Positions 12,001 to 24,540 of a stretch of 64,000 nucleotides of DNA are shown here, one piece after another. Source of the stretch: Homarus americanus. Taxonomy: Eukaryota; Arthropoda; Malacostraca; Decapoda; Nephropidae. Position 1 is the stretch's first letter. Every line of letters starts with the position of its first letter. The notes below the pieces were generated by a model that saw only the letters and a list, made by a program, of their open reading frames with translations, was not told where the DNA came from and did not search any database. Both the position numbers and the translations under genes were made by a program. Location of the stretch: assembly GCF_018991925.1 (NCBI RefSeq), contig NW_024737068.1, positions 8,969,885-9,033,884 on the forward strand, written 5' to 3'.

Positions 12001-15000
12001 GATTAGTTCATATAGGGAAAAATTTGGTTTGTTTTATTTAAGTTGTTTGTTATCCTATAAACAGATCAAGTTGATAGCTAAAAAAAAATTACCTGTATAG
12101 AATATAAAGTGCTCTATTTAATGTGACATATATAACTACTTTCTTCTCTCCCTTGTTACGCCCTCACCCCTCCCTTCACCCTCCCTCCTCACCCCTCCCT
12201 CCTTCACCCCTCCTTCCTCCCTCCCTCCCTCCCTCCCTCCTCCTCCCTCCCTCCCTCCCTCCCTCCTTCACCCTCCCTCCTTCACCCCTCCCTCCCTCCC
12301 TCCTTCACCCCTCCCTCCCTCCCTCCTCCTTACCCTCCCTCCCTCCCTCCTTCACCCCTCCCTCCCTCCCTCCTTCCCTCCCTCCCCTCCGTAAGGTTGA
12401 GAGAACAATATGTGTGCTAAAGTATGCAACAACAGGAGAATATAATTAACTGTAATCACACGCTATACTTCCCCCTCTCCTCCACCTGTTCCTTCTTCTC
12501 CCTCCCTCCCTTTCTCCCTTCTTCCCTCCCCCACTCTCCCTCCTTTCTTCCACCACTCTATCTCCCTCCCTCCCTCTCGTACCTCCTCCCTCCCCACCTA
12601 GGTCTTAATTACCACCTTCAAGGGCTTCTTGCATCGTCACACACACACACACACACACACAGTCATCCTGCTTTCTCTCTATGTATGTACTTGTCATCCT
12701 TGTGTGTACATGTCTGTCTGTGTTTAATATCCTTTATCCTTCCTCTTTCCTTCCATTCCTTCTTCCCTCCTTTCCTCGTACTCCTTCCCTCACTTCGTCC
12801 CTCCCTCCCTCCCTCCTTCCCTCCCTCCCTCTTTCCTTCCCTCCTCCCTCTTTTCCTTCCCTCCCTCCCTCTCCTTCCCTTCCCTCCATCTCCCCTCTCT
12901 CCCTCCTCCCCTCCCTCCCTCCCTCCTCCCCTCCCTCCCTCCCTCCCTCCCTCCCTCCCTCCCTCCCTCCCTCCCCTCCCTCCCCTCCCTCCCCTCCCTC
13001 TCTCTTTCCTTCCCTCCCTCCTCTCTCCTTCCCTTCCTCCATCTCTTTCTTCCCTCCCCTCCCTTCCCTTCCTCCATCTCCTCTCTCCCTCCCTCCCTCC
13101 CTCCCTTCCCTCCCTCCCTCCCCCTCCCTCCTCCCTCTCTCTGTTCCTTCCCTCCCTCCCCTCCCTCCCTCCCTCCCTCTCCTTCCTTCCTCCATCTCTT
13201 TCCTTCCCTCCCTCCCTCTCCTTCCCTTCCTCCATCTCCCTCCCTCCCTCCTCCCTCCCTCCTCCCTCCCTCCTCCTCCTCCCTCCTCCTCCCCCTCTCC
13301 TCGTCAGAATATTTTTACATCAAATTCTTTCAAACTTTATTTCCACATATTATTACTAACACCATCTACCACCACTAACACCATCTGCCACCACTAACAC
13401 CGTCTGCCACCACTAACCATCTCCACCACTAACACCATCTGCCACCACTAACACCGTCTACCACCACTAACACCGTCTGCCACCACCCGTCTGCCACCAC
13501 TAACACCATCTACCACCACTAACACCATCTACCACCCACACCATCTGCCACCACTAACACCATCTACCACACCACTAACACCGTCTGCCACCACTAACAC
13601 CATCTACCATTAGCACCATCTGCCACCACTAACACCATCTGCCACCACTCACCATCTACCACAACACCATCTACCACCACTAACACCATCTACCACTAAC
13701 GCAGTCTCACCACTAACACCATCTACCACCACTAACACCATCTGCCACCACTAACAGCATCTGCCACTAACACAGTCTGCCACCACTAACGCAGTCTGCC
13801 ACCAACACCATCTGCCACCACTAACACCGTCTGCCACCACTAACAACCATCTATCATCACTAGCACCATCTGCCACCACTAACACCATCTGCCACCACTA
13901 ACACCATCTGCCACCACAACACCGTCTACCACCACTAACACCACATCTGCCACCACTAACACCATCTGCCACCACCTAACACCGTCTGCCACTAACGCCG
14001 TCTGCCACCACTAACACCATCTGCCACCACTAACCATCTGCACCACTAACACCATCTACCACTAACGTCTACCACCACTAACGCAGTCTGCCGCCGTCTA
14101 CCACTAACCATCTGCCACCACTAACGCAGATCACCACTAACACCATCTGCCACCACCAACGCCGTCTCCACCACTAACACCATCTACCACCACCTAACAC
14201 CATCTGCCACCACTAACGCATTTCCGCCACCCAACGCCGTCTGCCACCACTAACACCATCTTACCACCGCTTAACGCCATCGCCACCACTAACGCCGTCT
14301 GCCCCACTAACGCAGGTCTGCCACCACTAACGCAGTCTGCCACTAACACCATCTGCTGCCACTAACGCAGTCTGCCACCACTAACGCCATCTGCTACCAC
14401 TAACACCGTCTGCCACCACTAACGCCGTCTGGCACCAATAACACCATCTGCCGCCACTAACACCATCTGCCACCACTAACACCATCTGCCACCACAACAC
14501 CATCTGCCACCACTAACACCATCTGCCACCACTAACGTCTTCACCACCAAGTCTTACCACAACGCCGTCTGCCACCACTAACGCCATCTGCCGCCGCAAC
14601 GCCATCTACCACTAACACCATCTGCCACCACTAACGCAGTCTGCCACCACTAACGCAGCTGCCACCACTAACACCATCTGCCACCACTAACACCATCTAC
14701 CACCACTAACAGCCATCTGCCACCTAACGCCATCTAACACCACTAACACCATCTAACGCAAGTCTACCACCGCTAACGCCGTCTGCCACTAACACCATCT
14801 GCCACCACTAACGCCATCTGCCACACCTAACACCATCTGCCACCACTAACACCACCTACCACCACCCACCATTTTGCCACCACTACCACCATCTGCCACC
14901 ACTAACGCCATCTAACACCGTCTGCCACCACTAGCACCGTCTGCCACCACTAACACCGTCTTCCACCACTAACGCCATCTAACACCATCTGCCACCCTAA

Positions 15001-18000
15001 CGCCATCTAACGCAGGTCTACCACTAACGCAGGTCTGCCACCACTAACTCCATCTGCCGCACCTAACACCACTGACGCAGGTCTGCCACCACTAACACCA
15101 TCTACCACTAACACAGCTGCCACCACTAGCACCATCTGCCACCACTAGCACCATCTGCCACTAACACCATCTACCACCACTAACGCCATCTGACCACTAA
15201 CGCCATCTCACGTCTGCCACCGCCAACGCCGTCTGCCACTAACACCGTCGCCCACCACTAACACCGTCTGCACCACTAACACCATCTGCCCACCACTAAC
15301 ACCTGCCACCACTAACACCATTGCCACCACTAACACCGTTGCCCACCACTAACACCATCTACCACCACTAACACCATCTAACACCGTCTGCACCACTAAC
15401 GCAGTCTGCCACAGCCTAACACGTCTTCACCACTAATAACACCATCTAACGCCATCTGCACCACTAACCCCATCTGCCACCACTAACACCATCTGCCACC
15501 ACTAACACCATCTAACGCCGTCTCACCCACCACAACGCCGTCTGCCACCATAACACCATCTGCCACCACTAACACCATCTGCCACCACTAACACCATCTA
15601 ACACAGTCTGCCACCACTAACACGGTCTGCCACCATAACACCATCTGCCGCCACTAACACCATCTGCCACCACTAACACCATCTGCTACCACTAACACCA
15701 TCTACCACCACTAACACCATCTACCACCACTAACACCATCTGCCACCACTAGCACCATCTAACGCCGTCTGCCACCACCCGTCTTACACCACTAACACCG
15801 TCTGCCACCACTAACACCGTCTGCCACCACTAACACCATCTGCCACCACTAACGCATCTACCACTAACACCATCTAGCACCGTCTGCCACCACTAACGCC
15901 GTCTGCCACCACTAACACCATCTGCCACCGCCCACACCGTCTGCCACCACTAACACCATCTAGCACCGTCTACCACTAACGCGTCACCTTACCACTAACA
16001 CCATCTGCCACCACTATCACCATCTGCCACCACTAACACCATCTACCACCACTAACACCATCTACCACCACTAACACCATCTCTACCACCTAGCACTGTT
16101 GCCACTACCACCATCTGCACCACTAACACCATCTGCCACCACTAACACCATCTGCCACCACTAACACCATCTACCACCACCTAACACCATCTGCCACTAA
16201 CACCATCTACCACCACCTAACACCGTCTACCACTAACGCAATCTGCCGCCACACCATCTGCCACCTGCTGCATCTGCACCACTAACACCATCTACCACTA
16301 ACACCATCTGCCACCACTAACACCATCTGCTGCACTAACACCATCTACCACTAACACCATCTACCACCACTAGCACCGTCTGCCACCACTAACACCATCT
16401 GTACCACTAACACCATCTGCTACCACTAACGCAGTCTTACTGCTAACACCATCTGCCACCACTAACACCATCTGCCACCACTTAACACCATCTGCACGCT
16501 CCGCCTACCACCACTAACACCGTCTGCACCACTAGCACCATCTACCACTAACACCATCTACCGCCACTAGCACCATCTGCCACCCTGGCACCCATCTGCC
16601 ACTGCACCATCTGCCACCAATAACACCGTCTGCCACCACTAACACCATCTGCCACCACTAACACCATCTACCACCACTAACATCATCTGCCACCTAACAC
16701 CATCTGCCACCACTAACACCATCTGCCACCACTAACACCATCTACCACTAATACCATCTACCACTAACACCGTCTACCACTAACGCATCTGCCACTAACA
16801 CCATCTACCACCACTAACACCATCTGCCACCACTAACACCATCTGCCACCACTAACACCATCTGCCACCACTAACGCATCTGCCGCTAACGCAGTCTGCC
16901 ACCACCTAACACCTATTGCCACCACTAACACCATCTACCACTAACCATCTGCCACTAACACCATCTACCACCACTAACACCATCTACCACCACTAACACC
17001 ATCTGCACTAACACCATCTACTAACATCTACCCACCACTAACACCATCTCTACCACTAACACCATCTCACCACCACTAACACCATCTGCCACCACTAACA
17101 CCATCTGCCACCACCTCATCTACCACCACTAACACCATCTACCACCTAACACCATCTGCCACCTCTACCATCTCACTAACACCATCTGCCACCACCTTTC
17201 ATCTACCACAACCAGCATAGTTCAGGTACAGGTGTTCAGGTTGAGATTGTTCCATAGTCAGTTACAGGTGTTCAGGTTGAGAGTATTCTATTCAGGTTAC
17301 AGGTGTTCGGGGTTGAGAATGTATTCCATAATTCAAGTTTCGTGAGAATGTATTCAAATAAGTTCAGTATTCAGGTGAGAATGTGTATTCCATTAATTCA
17401 GTTACAAGTATTTCAGGTTGATATTCCATTAAAAGTATTTAGGCGAAATATATTCCACTCATTCAGTACAGTATTCAGGTAATATTCCATCATTCATTTA
17501 TTGGTAGAATATGTGCTAGTATTCATTTAGTATTTGGTATTCCATCATTCATTTACAGTGTTTGGTAGTATTCCATTAATTAAGTATTCGGGAGTAATAT
17601 TCATAAATTCCTTTCGGTGAGAACAGTAGTAGTGTGTGGTAAGCTAGTAACATGGCTGCAGGGTGGAGCAAACGCTTATTTTACCTGCTAGTACCACCAC
17701 CTCCCAGGAGAATACCTTGCTCCTACCTGATTGTGTGTATCTCGAGAGTTCGACCAACACCCCCAACTCCCTTTCCTCTTTTTCCTTGCCTTTCCTCCTC
17801 TCTTCTCCCTTCCTTCCCTCATGTCTTTCTTATTCTCCTTTCCCTCTTTCTCCCTCCCGTCCCTTCTCCCTCCCGCCCCTTCTCCTCTCCGTTTCTCCCC
17901 TCGTCCCCTTCTCCCTCCTTCCCTTCTCCCTCCGCCCCTTCTCCCTCCGCCCCTTCTCCCTCCCCTTCCTTCTCCCCTTCTCCCTCCCCTTCTCCTCCCG

Positions 18001-21000
18001 CCTTCTCCCTCCCGTCCCTTCTCCCTCCCGCCCCCTTCTCCCTCCCACCCCTTCTCTCCGTCCCCTTCTCCCCTCCCGTCCCCTTCTCCTCCCGTCCCCT
18101 TCTCCCTCCACGCCCCCTTCTCCCCTCCGCCCTTCTCCTCCGCCCTGCCCTCCCGCCCCCTTCTCCTCCCGTCCCTTCTCCTCCGTCCCCTTCTCCTCCG
18201 TCCTTCTCCTCTTTCTCCCTCCCTCCCTTCTCCTCCCGTCCTTCTCCTCCCCGTCCTTCTCCCTCCCGTCCTTCTCCTCCACCCCCTTCTCCTCCCTCCC
18301 TTCTCCCTCCCGCCCCTTTCTCCCCTCCGCCCCTTTCTCCCTCCCGTCCTTCTCCTCCCGTCCCCTTCTCCCTCCCGCCCCTTCTTCCTTCTCCCTCCCG
18401 TCCCCTTCTCCTCCCGTCCTTCTCTCCGTCCCCTTTTTTTTCCTCCTCCTTCCTTCTCCCTCCTCCCTTCTCCCTCCGTCCTTCTCCCTCCCGTCCCTTC
18501 TCCTCCCGTCCTTCTCCCTCCCGCCCCTCCCTCCCCTTCTCTCCCTCTTCTCCCTCCCTTCCTTCTCCCCTCCCGTCCCCTTCTCCTCCCGTCCTTCTCC
18601 TCCGTCCTTCTCCCTCCCTTCCCCCTTCTCCTCCGTGCCTTCTCCTCGTCCCTTCTCCTCCGTCCCTTCTCCTCCCATCCCTCCTCCGTCCCCTTCTCCC
18701 TCATCCTTCTCCCTCCCGTCCTTCTCCCTCCCGTCCTTCCTCCGTCCCCTTCTCCCTCCCGCCCCCTTCTCCCTCCCGCCCCTTCTCCTCCCTTCCCCTT
18801 CTCCTCCCGTCCTTCTCCCTCCCGTCCTTCTCCCTCCCATCCCTTCTCCCTCCCTTGCTCTCCCCTCCCGTCCCCTTCTCCCTCCCGTCCCCTTCCCTCC
18901 CGTCCCCTTCTCCCTCCCTCCTTCCTCCGTCCCCTTCTCCCCTCCCGCCCCCTTCTCCCTCCCCGCCCCTTCTCCTCCCGCCCCCTTCTCCCCTCCCGTC
19001 CCCTTCTCCCTCCCGTCCCCTTCCTCCCGTCCCCTTCTCCCTCCGTCCCTTCTCCCTCCCGTCCCCTTCTCCCTCCCGCCCCTTCTCCCTCCCGTCCCTT
19101 CTCCCTCCCTTCCCTTCTCCCCTCCGCCCTTCTCCCCCTCCGCCCCCTTCTCCCTCCAGTCCTCTCCTCCCGTCCTTCTCCCTCCGTCCCTTCTCCCTCC
19201 CGTCCCTTCCTCCTCCGCCCCTTCTCCCTCCCGCCTCTCCCTCCCGTCCTTCTCCCTCCCGTCCTTCTCCCTCCCGTCCCCCTTCTCCCTCCCGTCCCTT
19301 CTCCCTCCCGCCCCTTCTACTCCACCCCTTCTCCTCCCGTCCCTTCTCCCTCCCGCCCTTCTCCCTCCCGTCCTTCTCCCTCCCGTCCCCTTCTCCCTCC
19401 CGTCCCCTTCTCCCTCCCTCCCCTTCTCCCTCCATCCCTTCTCCCTCCCGTCCCCTTCTCCCTCCCGTCCTTCTCCCTCCCGTCCTTCTCCCTCCCCGTC
19501 CTTCTCCCTCCCGTCCCCTTCTCCCTCCCCGCCCCTTCTCCCTCCCGCCCCTTCTCCCTCCCTTGCCTTTCTCCCTCCCGTCCTTCTCCCTCCCGTCCCC
19601 TTCTCCCTCCGTCCTTCTCCTCCGCCCCTTCTCCCTCCGTCCTTCTCCTCCGTCCTTCTCCTCCCGTCCCCTTCTCCTCCCGTCCTTCTCCCTCCCGTCC
19701 TTCTCCCTCCCGTCCCTTCTCCCTCCCGTCCCCTTCTCCCCTCCACCCCCTTCCTCCCATCCCTTCTCCCTCCCGTCCCTTCTCCCTCCCCCCCCCTTCT
19801 CCCTCCCGTCCCCTTCTCCCTCCCTCCTTCTCCCTCCCGTCCCCTTCTCCCCTCCCGTCCCCTTCTCCCTCCCCGTCCCCTTCTCCCTCCCGTCCCCTTC
19901 TCCCCTCCCGTCCCCTTCCTCCATCCCTTCTCCCTCCCGTCCTTCTCCCTCCCTTCCCCTTCTCCCTCCGCCCCCCTCCCCTCCGCCCTTCTCCCTCCAT
20001 CCCTTCTCCCCTCCCGTCCCCTTCTCCCTCCCGTCCCTTCTCCCCTCCCGCCCCTTCTCCCTCCGTCCCCCTCCCTCGTCCCCTTCTCCCTCCCGTCCCT
20101 TCCCTCCATCCCCTTCTCCCTCCCGCCCCTTCCTCCCTCCCTTCCTTCTCCCTCCCCTTCTCCTCCGTCCTTCTCCTCCGTCCTTCCTCCGTCCTTCTCC
20201 TCCGTCCCCTTCTCCCTCCCGTCCTTCTCCCTCGTCCCCTTCTCCCTCCCGTCCCTTCCCTCCTCCCCTTCTCCCCTCCCGTCCCCTTCTCCCTCCCTTC
20301 CTTCTCCCTCCCGCCCCTTCTCCCCTCCCGTCCCCTTCTCCCTCCCGTCCCTTCTCCCTCCACCCCTTCTCCTCCCCGTCCTTCTCCCTCCCCCTTCTCC
20401 CTCCCACCCCTTCTCCCCTCCCGTCCCCTCCCGTCCCCTTCTCCCCTCCCGTCCCTTCTCCCCTCCCCGTCCCCTTCTCCCTCCCGCCCCCCTTCTCCCT
20501 CCCGTCCCCTTCTCCCTCCCCCCTTCCCCTCATCCCCTTCTCCCTCCCTCCCTTCTCCCTCCCGTCCCCTTCTCCCTCCGTCCCCTTCTCCCTCCCGCCC
20601 CTTCTCCTCCCGTCCTTCTCCCCTCCCGCCCCTTTCTCCCTCCTCCTTCTCCTCCGTCCCTTCTCCTCCCGTCCCCTTCTCCTCCCGTCCCTTCTCCCTC
20701 CCGTCCCCTTCTCCCTCCCCGTCCCCTTCTCCCTCCGCCCCTTCTCCCTCCCGTCCCCTTCTCCTCCCCCTTCTCCCTCCGCCCCTTCTCCTCCCACCCC
20801 TTCTCCCTCCCGTCCCTTCTCCCTCCCCGTCCTTCTCCCTCCGTCCCTTCTCCCCTCCCGTCCCCTTCTCCCTCCCCCTTCTCCCTCCCGCCCCTTCTCC
20901 CCTCCCCTTCTCCCTCCCGTCCTTCTCCCTCCCGCCCCTTCTCCTCCCGTCCCCTTCTCCCTCCCGTCCCCTTCTCCCCTCCCTCCCTTCCCTCCCACCC

Positions 21001-23303
21001 CTTCTCCCCTCCCCCCCCTTCTCTCCCTCCGTCCCTTCTCCCTCCCGTCCCCTTCTCCTCCCGTCCCCTTCTCCCTCCCGTCCCTTCTCCCTCCCTTCCC
21101 CTTCTCCCTCCCGCCCCTTCTCCCTCCCGTCCCCTTCTCCCTCCCGTCCTTCTTCTCCCTTCCGTCCCCTTCTCCCTCCTCCCCTTCTCCTCCGTCCTTC
21201 TCCTCCCGCCCCTTCTCCTCCCGCCCTTCCTCCGCCCCTTCTCCCTCCCCCCTTCTCCCTCCCCCCCTTCTCCCTCCCTCCCTTCCTCCTGCTTCCACTG
21301 GGGTTCACATGGGTCAGGTCAGGTCAGGTCAGGTCATAACAGGATATGTATTTACACTGTCAGGTTTTTGTTGTTATGTATATAAGTATTATTATTGTTA
21401 TTATTGCTGCTATCGCTATTATTATTGTTGTTATTGTGTTATTAGTATTATGTTGTTATTTTGATCATCATCATCACCAGCATCAATATTTATTATCATC
21501 GTCACCACCAACATCATCATCATCATCATTATTAAGACCGTTTAATACCCCCGTGTCTTGTTGCAGGTCAAAATATGGTTCCAGAATCGACGGTCCAAGT
21601 ACAAGAAACTGATGAAGGGAGCTAACATGCGCCTCGACCCTGACTACGGTGATGAGGACTACACCTCACCCCCGCCTGCCAAGAGGAGACACCTACTGCG
21701 CAGGTATCTCTCTCTCTCTCTCTCTCTCTCTCTTGAGTTATCTTGTATATAAACAAAGCTTCATGATTACACATGTTTACACTCCTAACATCATTTACAA
21801 CCGCGTAATTTGATGGTTGATAATGTTAAGCAAATGAATACACGATTGCCTTTGTCCTGCAGGTCCAAGCCTGTCTCACCGAGAAACCAATGGGGCCCCA
21901 AGTCATCCGTGTACACTCCGAGGGTGGCAGCACTTCGACCACAGACACACGCACTACCTACCGTACACAACTATGGGGCATATTCTGCTCCTGTCAACTA
22001 CTATGGCTTCCAGGGTTACCCAGTGCCCCTAGCTGGTATGTACGGAGGGATGCCGCTGACGGTGCCTCAGATGCGACCAAACGTGGCAGCACAGTCGGTG
22101 GGGGAGAGTGGATCACAGGCGACTCCTGTGTCTGGGTTATCTGCACCACACCTCGATTCATCCACATCATCTTATTTGGACGTGGGGAGTTACACTACTA
22201 AGCTGCAGGACCCTGAAAGCCCCAGAGAGGCCCCTGAGCCCTTACATCGCCAACAACCTTCCCCGACGCTGACCACTTCCAAGAATATGGAGTGTAATAT
22301 TATTGGAGGCAAGCAAAGGAAGCCAGTAAAGCCGGAGGTAAGCTCACAATATAGTTCCTCTAGTAAGCAGGTTGTAGCAGGACCCAGCCATGTATTCAAC
22401 CCTCCTGTTGTGAAGAAAATGGCCTCCCCAGATACTCAAACAGCAAGTTCTTACACGCCAAATTCTCAAGTAAAGACTCAAATTGATCCCTCGTGTGCAA
22501 TTGGTCGTTGTAAAAATGAGAACTCTGGTCTAAGTGGCGTGAATCTGCGTTCATATAGCATTAGCAGCGTCAATTATGACTCGTTTGAGGATTCCGAAGG
22601 AGCAGGACTAAGTTCGTCCCTTCCAGGTCTTAAGGAGAAGATGTCAACGTCGCCACACACACGAACACCTCCCTGCCGTGCCGGGCCTTACGTTACTTCA
22701 CACTTTACATCCGGACAGCAGGAAGCAGTGGACCATGGTGTAAATACCTCAGGCTTCTCACGCTCTGTACAGTCAGGTGATCATGATAACCAGCAGTACC
22801 CTGAAGCTGATCAGGAGTTCAAAAAGGACGAAGATATGGACTTCACCAACTCGTCTTTGGGTTATACATACGTCTTGCGTCCCTCCCAATATGACCCAAA
22901 CCTTTATGAGGAAAACGATAATTACTTATTCAACAGCTCGCCATATCGCCCTGGATCATCACAAGGCTGTAACAAAGATGAGAAGATGTACTCTGATGTG
23001 TACAACACGTACCTCCAGCATCACATGAACAACGCCTATGACAACAACAACACGAGTCATTTACAGTTGTCTCCCAGTTGTCTTTCTAACAAAATATCTT
23101 CCTCCCATCCTACTACAACCACCGCCAACGCCCCCACCGTCCTCGTCAACCCCATGACTCTGTTGGCGCAGACGGAGGAATGTGACGAAGAAGGTTTCCC
23201 CATTGTGGACTGTGACGACCAAGAGAGAGAACACACTGAGTTCGGCACACTCGACTTGGCTGCTCTATCTGACCAACAGCAGAAGATAGTGCTATGTGAT
23301 TAA
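8982..23303 (+). CDS. Dll: Distal-less/Dlx-class homeobox gene, divergent (spliced, 4 firm exons)
   Basis: Predicted nuclear sequence-specific transcription factor. The coding exons are 8982-9072, 11369-11521, 21567-21703 and 21863-23303, all with GT-AG borders and matching phases (0, 0, 2). Counting from the ATG at 8995 gives 602 residues, with the homeodomain at about residues 34-93. Helix 3 (QVKIWFQNRRSKYKK) and the LQQLNRRF block of helix 1 are the Distal-less/Dlx signature, and an intron splits homeodomain residues 44 and 45, as in Dlx genes. The N-terminal arm and helices 1-2 differ from the Dll consensus at about 17 of 59 positions by my recollection, so this may be a fast-evolving paralogue rather than the canonical limb gene. 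A Gln-rich upstream exon (5944-6342) may extend the N-terminus. In arthropods Dll directs appendage outgrowth; that role here is inference. Confidence 0.85.
9173..11142. repeat. 33-bp minisatellite array, about 60 copies
   Basis: The unit is GTATAATGTATGGATGGTGT followed by ATGGTTTATGTTT. Copies are directly abutting, with many 1-5 bp indels, GCATGG variants concentrated after 10440, and a few truncated units. It lies in the intron between 9072 and 11369. Because 33 is a multiple of three, long frames repeating CIMYGWCMVYV (and HYTNINHTPSI on the other strand) appear; they are broken by indels and are not genes. Confidence 0.95.
11369..11521 (+). CDS. Dll: Dll-like exon, homeodomain residues 1-44
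   Basis: The acceptor TCTCTCCTACATCAG ends at 11368 after a CT-rich tract, and the donor CACAG then GTGAGT is at 11522. It encodes 51 codons starting GGGVGVST and then the homeodomain from RKARSSYTF through LQQLNRRFLRTMYLA to GLSQTQ. The LQQLNRRF, RT.YLA and L.QTQ blocks are Dll/Dlx characteristic. The usual acidic/Pro-rich turn LPERAELAASLGL is replaced by QHRRGELAVMVGL, making helix 2 unusual. The intron after Gln44 of the homeodomain is in the position used in Dlx genes. Confidence 0.9.
11522..12135. other. start of the homeodomain-splitting intron
   Basis: Begins with a loosely repeated CTACCTCACCTG word (11535-11650), then unique non-coding DNA. No exon is seen. The intron runs 11522-21566 (10,045 bp). 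Confidence 0.6.
12136..12390. repeat. CCCT-rich polypyrimidine tract
   Basis: CCTCCCTCCCTCC and CCTCCTTCACCCCTCC units repeated on the + strand. Only C and T apart from a few A. Confidence 0.9.
12469..13304. repeat. second CCCT-rich polypyrimidine tract
   Basis: Long CCTCCCTCC-type runs with interspersed CTTCCTCCATCTC words and a CA microsatellite at about 12639-12661. The Ser/Pro frames on + and Gly/Arg/Glu frames on - are low-complexity shadows. It lies in the homeodomain intron. Confidence 0.9.
13350..17212. repeat. 19-bp minisatellite, about 200 degenerate copies
   Basis: The unit is GCCACCACTAACACCGTCT, with frequent CACCATCT, ACCACCACTAA and AACGCAGTCT variants. Copies abut directly. 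Very many deletions of 1-8 bases and partial units occur throughout, so no long frame survives. It fills 3.9 kb of the homeodomain intron. The indel density could be biological or long-read error. Confidence 0.93.
17213..17640. repeat. decayed repeat of about 40 bp (TATTCCAT...TTCAGGT)
   Basis: Recurring words CAGTTACAGGTGTTCAGGTTGAG and TATTCCATTAATTCA at roughly 40-bp spacing, strongly eroded toward the right. It bridges the 19-bp array and the following pyrimidine array. Confidence 0.6.
17765..21290. repeat. 17-bp homopyrimidine minisatellite, about 3.5 kb
   Basis: The dominant unit is CTTCTCCCTCCCGTCCC, with variants CCGCCCC and CCGTCC. Purines on the + strand are almost limited to the single G of each unit. 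Three + frames and several - frames stay open for hundreds to over a thousand codons only because the sequence cannot make stop codons. It lies in the homeodomain intron, so the pre-mRNA would carry a huge polypyrimidine block. Confidence 0.95.
21300..21566. repeat. AGGTC run and ATT/ATC microsatellites before exon
   Basis: GGGTCAGGTCAGGTCAGGTC at about 21312-21335, followed by ATT/GTT and CATCAT microsatellite tracts up to the acceptor at 21566 (CTTGTTGCAG). Confidence 0.75.
21567..21703 (+). CDS. Dll: Dll-like exon, homeodomain residues 45-60 and downstream linker
   Basis: The acceptor GTGTCTTGTTGCAG ends at 21566 and the donor CGCAG then GTATCT at 21704 leaves phase 2. It opens with VKIWFQNRRSKYKKLMKG, the recognition helix, keeping Trp48, Phe49, Gln50, Asn51 and Arg53 (homeodomain numbering) needed for DNA contact. 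It continues with a short acidic DPDYGDEDY stretch and a basic PAKRRHLLR stretch that could assist nuclear import. It joins in phase to the preceding exon (QTQ/VKIW). Confidence 0.92.
21863..23303 (+). CDS. Dll: Dll-like terminal coding exon, long C-terminal region
   Basis: The acceptor CCTTTGTCCTGCAG ends at 21862 and the first base completes an Arg codon split from the previous exon. It encodes about 480 residues and ends at TAA 23301-23303. No domain is recognised. A Tyr/Pro/Gly-rich segment (YSAPVNYYGFQGYPVPL region) comes first, then Ser/Thr/Asn/Gln-rich low-complexity sequence, and an acidic end (DEEGFPIVDCDDQEREH). The absence of stops over 1.4 kb of mixed-composition sequence supports a real exon. 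Such regions in Dll proteins act in transcriptional regulation; here that is inference. Confidence 0.9.
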
Positions 23304-24540
23304 CTTGATTCAAATTTTATAAGTCTTTAATGAACGCGAGAAATATGTCTGATGTAATTATTTTTGGGTAATTATTGATCATTATTGTCATTGCTTTAAT
23401 ACCAAGGTTAATGATGACACGCATTGACTTACTTAAATGTTTATGTGCCAGGATATTGTTTTTAAGTTGTACTGCTTGTTTTTCGGCAGTAGTTACAACA
23501 CAGTAGGCAGTGACAGTGAATATCTCATGCTAATTTCAAGAATAAAATCGAAAATCAAGAGTATTCTATAAGTGGCATTTTGAGGGAATCAGAACAAGTG
23601 AAGACACCTCCCACCACTCCCTAAATACCAGTGAATATATAAATGTAGTGTAATAATATTGGGACATGACAAATCATCCAGAACGTTCTGCAGTGGAGAA
23701 TCACAGACGTTGTAGTGGAATGTAGAGTGACAGGTTAAGCCCAGAAGGTGCTTGAGTATCTCCAAGATTTGTAGTATGAACCAAAACTAAATCACTACAT
23801 ACAAAACTTGAGTTAGTAAAACATTTATTACTTCACAGGCATAAATCAATGTTCAGTTCTGTTGTTGTAAAGTTCAGTATACTCCATGTCATATTCAAAT
23901 CAGTTAATTTTATTGATTCCTAAGTTTTTTAAATGTTTATTTTAAGATTTACTTTAGTATGAAGTCAGGTGGAAGAAGACTGACCACCGATTATTTTTGT
24001 AGATACAGAAAAGACAAAACGCATTGGTTTATATGAGGCTAGAATAGTTTTTTTTGACTACAGAAGTTGAATACCTGTATTGGAAACTGTTAATTTGTGC
24101 GCAAGCTCCGAACGCCTATATGTTAAGAACTGTTACTTTTCGTCTAAGTTAATATTTTTCTTAAACTTTAGTATCAGTGTATATACCATAACTGATGATG
24201 ATTACATTCATATGATGCTGTATTATTTGTCTTATGTTGTAATATTAGCAAAGAAAAGTCCTTTAAATAATTATAATCACAATGTTTATTAAATCAAATT
24301 GTAATGAAGTTATGTGATTATAACTGCTCAATTATTTGTTTTTAGATCTCAAAGGTTCAATTCGGCCAAATATGCCACCAATCTTGAACTTGTCATATGT
24401 TCTACTGTTTTGTGTAGAATATGACATGGTGTCGGAATCCAGTATCCACCACCACTGTTAAGTGTCATAATGACCCAACCTCTTAACCCCAGCTAGAATA
24501 CGACTTTCTAAATGACAAGAGGGTCTTATTCAATGATGCT
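23304..24540 (+). other. 3' UTR of the Dll-like gene and flank
   Basis: An AATAAA signal at 23541-23546 lies 238 bases after the stop codon and is the best polyadenylation candidate. The rest is AT-rich. The small frame at 24080-24292 has no recognisable motif. Confidence 0.6.

Noticed and set aside
17652..21464. Very long Pro/Ser/Leu-rich open frames (over 1,200 codons) on + and Gly/Arg/Glu-rich frames on -
   Set aside because: They lie on a 17-bp C/T repeat that cannot form stop codons. All frames are open, with no domain and no codon structure, and the region is inside the homeodomain intron.
22190..23248. Frames overlapping the last Dll-like exon on the other strand and in other frames
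   Set aside because: Shadows of the 1.4-kb coding exon, with no independent start context or domain.
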